Below are positions 5,767 through 7,481 of a DNA stretch of 7,481 nucleotides, one piece after another. The stretch's first letter is position 1. Each line of letters begins with the position of its first letter. Below the pieces are notes generated by a model. That model had not been told where the DNA came from, made no database searches, and was given only the letters and a program-made list of their open reading frames with translations. Made by a program: the position numbers and the translations under genes. The DNA comes from Microbacteriaceae bacterium (GTDB lineage: Bacteria; Actinomycetota; Actinomycetes; Actinomycetales; Microbacteriaceae). The stretch covers positions 1 through 7,481 of the forward strand of contig JAKONM010000031.1 of assembly GCA_022701925.1 (NCBI GenBank), in the 5' to 3' direction.

Positions 5767-5791
5767 CGCCCGGCTCGTCGGAAAGCGCCCG
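5767..5791 (+). repeat. right copy of imperfect 25-bp direct repeat flanking the DUF559 gene
   Basis: Matches the copy at 4650-4674 in all three blocks (CGCCCG, CTCGTCG, CGCCCG) with identical spacing, differing at the single base after block one and in the 5-nt spacer. Its last block is one arm of the gltA terminator hairpin. Confidence 0.5.
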
Positions 5792-5801
5792 GAGGCGGGC
5801 G
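5786..5801 (-). terminator. intrinsic terminator-like hairpin of gltA
   Basis: On the minus strand, starting 9 bp after the gltA stop codon, CGCCCG and CGGGCG form a perfect 6-bp GC stem with a CCTC loop, followed by CTTTCC. The short T-tract and the position directly behind the gene support a terminator for gltA. Confidence 0.6.
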
Positions 5802-5810
5802 GGCGAGGGC

Positions 5811-7097
5811 TCAGCGGTCGAGGTGGCGCTCCACCGGGCCCGTGTACAGCTGCTGCGGGCGCCCGATCTTGGTGGCCGGGTCGTCGTTCGCCTCGCGCCA
5901 CTGGGCGATCCAGCCCGGCAGGCGGCCGATCGCGAACAGCACCGTGAACATGCGGGGCGGGAAACCCATCGCCTTGTAGAGCACGCCCGTGTAGAAATCG
6001 ACGTTCGGGTACAGCCTGCGCTCGATGAAGTAGTCGTCCTCCAGCGCGATCTGCTCCAGCTCGCGCGCCAGGTCGAGCAGGGGGTCGTGCACGCCGAGCG
6101 CCTCGAGCACCTCGTCGGCGCTCTCCTTCACCAGCTTCGCCCGCGGGTCGTAGGACTTGTACACCCGGTGGCCGAAGCCCATCAGGCGCACGCCCTCCTC
6201 CTTCTTCTTCACCCGCTCGACGAACTTCTCGACGCCCTCGCCGGAGTCGCGGATCTGGGCCAGCATCGTCAGCACGGCCTCGTTCGCGCCGCCGTGCAGC
6301 GGCCCCGACAGCGCCGCGATGCCCGCCGAGATGGAGACGAACATGTTGGCCTCGGTGGAGCCGACCAGGCGCACCGTGGAGGCGGAGGCGTTCTGCTCGT
6401 GGTCCTCGTGCAGGATCAGCAGCCGCTCCAGCGCCTTCGACAGCACCGGGTTCACCTCGTAGGGCTCGGCGTTGGTGCCGAAGTTCAGCCGCAGGAAGTT
6501 GTCGACGAAGGACAGCGAGTTGTCCGGGTACAGGAACGCCTGGCCGAGGGTCTTCTTGTGCGCGTAGGCCGCGATCACGGGCAGCTTCGCCAGCAGCCGG
6601 ATGGTCTGCATCTCGACCTGCTCGGGGTCGCGGGGCGACAGCGTGTCCTCGTAGTAGGTGGACAGGGCGCTGACCGCGCTCGACAGCACCGTCATCGGGT
6701 GCGCCGTGTGCGGCAGGGCGTCGAAGAAGCGGCGCAGGTCCTCGTGCAGCAGCGTGTGCCGGCGGATCCGCTCGTCGAACTCGGCGAGCTCGGTCGCGCT
6801 CGGCAGCTCGCCGTGGATCAGCAGCCACGCCACCTCGAGGTAGGTCGAGTGCTGGGCCAACTCGGCGATCGGGTAGCCGCGGTACCGCAGCACGCCCTGG
6901 TCGCCGTCGATGTAGGTGATCGCCGAGCGCGTCGACGCCGTGTTCACGAACCCGTTGTCCAGGGTGGTGAACCCCGTCTTCCGCGTCAGCTGGGAGATGT
7001 CCAGGCTGGAGGCGCCCTGCGTCGAGGGCAGGATCGGGAACTCCGCGGTGCCGCCCGGGTAGTGCAGTGTGGCGGTGTCGCGATCGGCGTCGGTCAC
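5811..7097 (-). CDS. gltA: citrate synthase
   Basis: Condenses acetyl-CoA with oxaloacetate to citrate, the entry step of the TCA cycle; cytosolic. 428 residues, the usual length of the long bacterial hexameric (E. coli-like) form with a beta-rich N-terminal domain of about 50 residues. The catalytic triad is visible: His268 in GPLHGG, His310 in GFGHRVYKSYDPRA and Asp367 in NVDFYTG, matching E. coli His264, His305 and Asp362. The start is GTG at 7097, giving MTDADRDTATLHYPGG. TAGGCT lies 7 nt before it and no Shine-Dalgarno site is present, so it is probably leaderless although it lies only 35 bp behind fdxA. Read-through from fdxA would also transcribe it. A GC hairpin (5786-5801) follows the stop. 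Confidence 0.97.
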   Translation of the reverse strand: MTDADRDTATLHYPGGTAEFPILPSTQGASSLDISQLTRKTGFTTLDNGFVNTASTRSAITYIDGDQGVLRYRGYPIAELAQHSTYLEVAWLLIHGELPSATELAEFDERIRRHTLLHEDLRRFFDALPHTAHPMTVLSSAVSALSTYYEDTLSPRDPEQVEMQTIRLLAKLPVIAAYAHKKTLGQAFLYPDNSLSFVDNFLRLNFGTNAEPYEVNPVLSKALERLLILHEDHEQNASASTVRLVGSTEANMFVSISAGIAALSGPLHGGANEAVLTMLAQIRDSGEGVEKFVERVKKKEEGVRLMGFGHRVYKSYDPRAKLVKESADEVLEALGVHDPLLDLARELEQIALEDDYFIERRLYPNVDFYTGVLYKAMGFPPRMFTVLFAIGRLPGWIAQWREANDDPATKIGRPQQLYTGPVERHLDR

Positions 7098-7104
7098 GTG
7101 CGGA

Positions 7105-7110
7105 AGCCTA
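7105..7110 (-). promoter_or_regulatory. candidate -10 box (TAGGCT) for leaderless gltA
   Basis: TAGGCT on the minus strand ends 7 nt before the GTG start of gltA and is the same hexamer as the dapE box. It sits in the 35-bp fdxA-gltA gap. CTGACG (7136-7131), overlapping the fdxA stop, could be a -35 but would be 20 bp away, longer than ideal. Confidence 0.5.
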
Positions 7111-7132
7111 ACGGGGCGCGCTTCGGCGTCCG

Positions 7133-7450
7133 TCAGGCCTGGGGAGGCAGCACGGAGACGACGGGGTGGTCCTTGTGGATGACCCCGACCTTCGCCGCTC
7201 CGCCGGGCGACCCGACCTCGTCGAAGAACTCGACGTTGGCCTTGTAGTAGTCGGCCCACTGCGAGGGCAGGTCGTCCTCGTAGTAGATGGCCTCCACCGG
7301 GCACACCGGCTCGCAGGCGCCGCAGTCGACGCACTCGTCGGGCTGGATGTAGAGCATCCGGTCGCCCTCGTAGATGCAGTCGACGGGGCACTCCTCGCGG
7401 CAGGCCTTGTCGGCGGCGTCGATGCAGGCCTCGGTGATCACGTAGGCCAT
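7133..7450 (-). CDS. fdxA: 7Fe ferredoxin ([3Fe-4S][4Fe-4S])
   Basis: 105-residue soluble low-potential electron carrier. Eight cysteines occur at 9, 17, 21, 25, 40, 43, 46 and 50. By analogy with Azotobacter ferredoxin I, Cys9, Cys17 and Cys50 hold the [3Fe-4S] cluster; Cys21, Cys40, Cys43 and Cys46 hold the [4Fe-4S] cluster; and Cys25 is free. ECPVDCIYEG and CVDCGACEPVCPVEAI are the family motifs. The C-terminus (FFDEVGSPGGAAKVG, ending LPPQA) is typical of actinobacterial FdxA/FdxC. The ATG at 7450 is set by an AGGAGGG Shine-Dalgarno site 7 nt upstream. gltA follows in the same direction after 35 bp. Partners (P450 systems, oxidoreductases) are not visible here. Confidence 0.97.
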   Translation of the reverse strand: MAYVITEACIDAADKACREECPVDCIYEGDRMLYIQPDECVDCGACEPVCPVEAIYYEDDLPSQWADYYKANVEFFDEVGSPGGAAKVGVIHKDHPVVSVLPPQA

Positions 7451-7457
7451 GGCTCAG

Positions 7458-7464
7458 CCCTCCT
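7458..7464 (-). promoter_or_regulatory. Shine-Dalgarno site (AGGAGGG) of fdxA
   Basis: AGGAGGG on the minus strand lies 7 nt before the fdxA ATG: near-perfect complementarity and spacing. It is the strongest ribosome-binding site in the window and contrasts with the apparently leaderless neighbours. It implies that the fdxA transcript starts beyond the right edge. Confidence 0.85.
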
Positions 7465-7481
7465 GCGCCGCGACCGGCTCG

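Noticed and set aside
4678..6828. A 716-codon open frame on the minus strand joining the DUF559 region to a frame running through gltA.
   Set aside because: The upstream half overlaps citrate synthase in another frame and is low-complexity Arg/Ala/Gly sequence. Only the part from the GTG at 5601 onward looks like a protein family. It is an artefact of few stop codons in GC-rich DNA, not a fusion gene.
7454..7481. Possible C-terminal tail (EPVAAQEG, then TGA) of a gene upstream of fdxA on the minus strand.
   Set aside because: Only eight codons are visible and the stop could occur by chance. It would overlap the fdxA Shine-Dalgarno site, which is plausible for a tightly packed upstream gene but not provable here.

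Overview
The window is chromosomal DNA of a GC-rich (roughly 70 %) actinobacterium, most likely order Micrococcales and plausibly Microbacteriaceae. Support comes from the actinobacterial type of DapD, a DUF3117 protein starting MAAMKPRTGDGPME, a SAM-dependent O-methyltransferase resembling mycobacterial Rv1220c next to a TatB-like gene, a 7Fe ferredoxin, strongly GC-rich codon choice, and several start codons placed 6-7 nt after a TANNNT box, as in leaderless actinobacterial mRNAs. The family placement is inference from recalled homologues; no search was run.

Layout, left to right. (1) 1-959: a divergent pair, a TatB-like translocase subunit (minus, cut by the left edge) and an O-methyltransferase (plus). 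(2) 962-3558: a strong hairpin separates the methyltransferase from a minus-strand group that, in transcription order, is dapE, a PIG-V-like membrane mannosyltransferase overlapping dapE by 4 bp, and DUF3117 with its own promoter candidate and Shine-Dalgarno site. (3) 3559-4567: dapD runs divergently from dapE across a 73-bp gap. (4) 4678-5601: a solitary minus-strand gene with an AbiEi-like N-terminus and a DUF559/Vsr-like nuclease fold at the C-terminus, flanked by terminator-like sequence with a related 25-bp direct repeat on each side. (5) 5811-7450: citrate synthase (gltA) and 7Fe ferredoxin (fdxA), both minus; fdxA lies upstream of gltA.

DapD and DapE carry out two steps of the succinylase branch of lysine/meso-diaminopimelate synthesis. 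The aminotransferase (DapC) acting between them is not in this window. Citrate synthase and ferredoxin serve central and redox metabolism. Most of the window is conserved housekeeping DNA. The accessory part is the DUF559 gene between dapD and gltA. The two most notable signals are the run of apparently leaderless starts and the repeat pair around the DUF559 gene. I see no CRISPR array, tRNA, rRNA, insertion sequence or clearly new multi-gene system.
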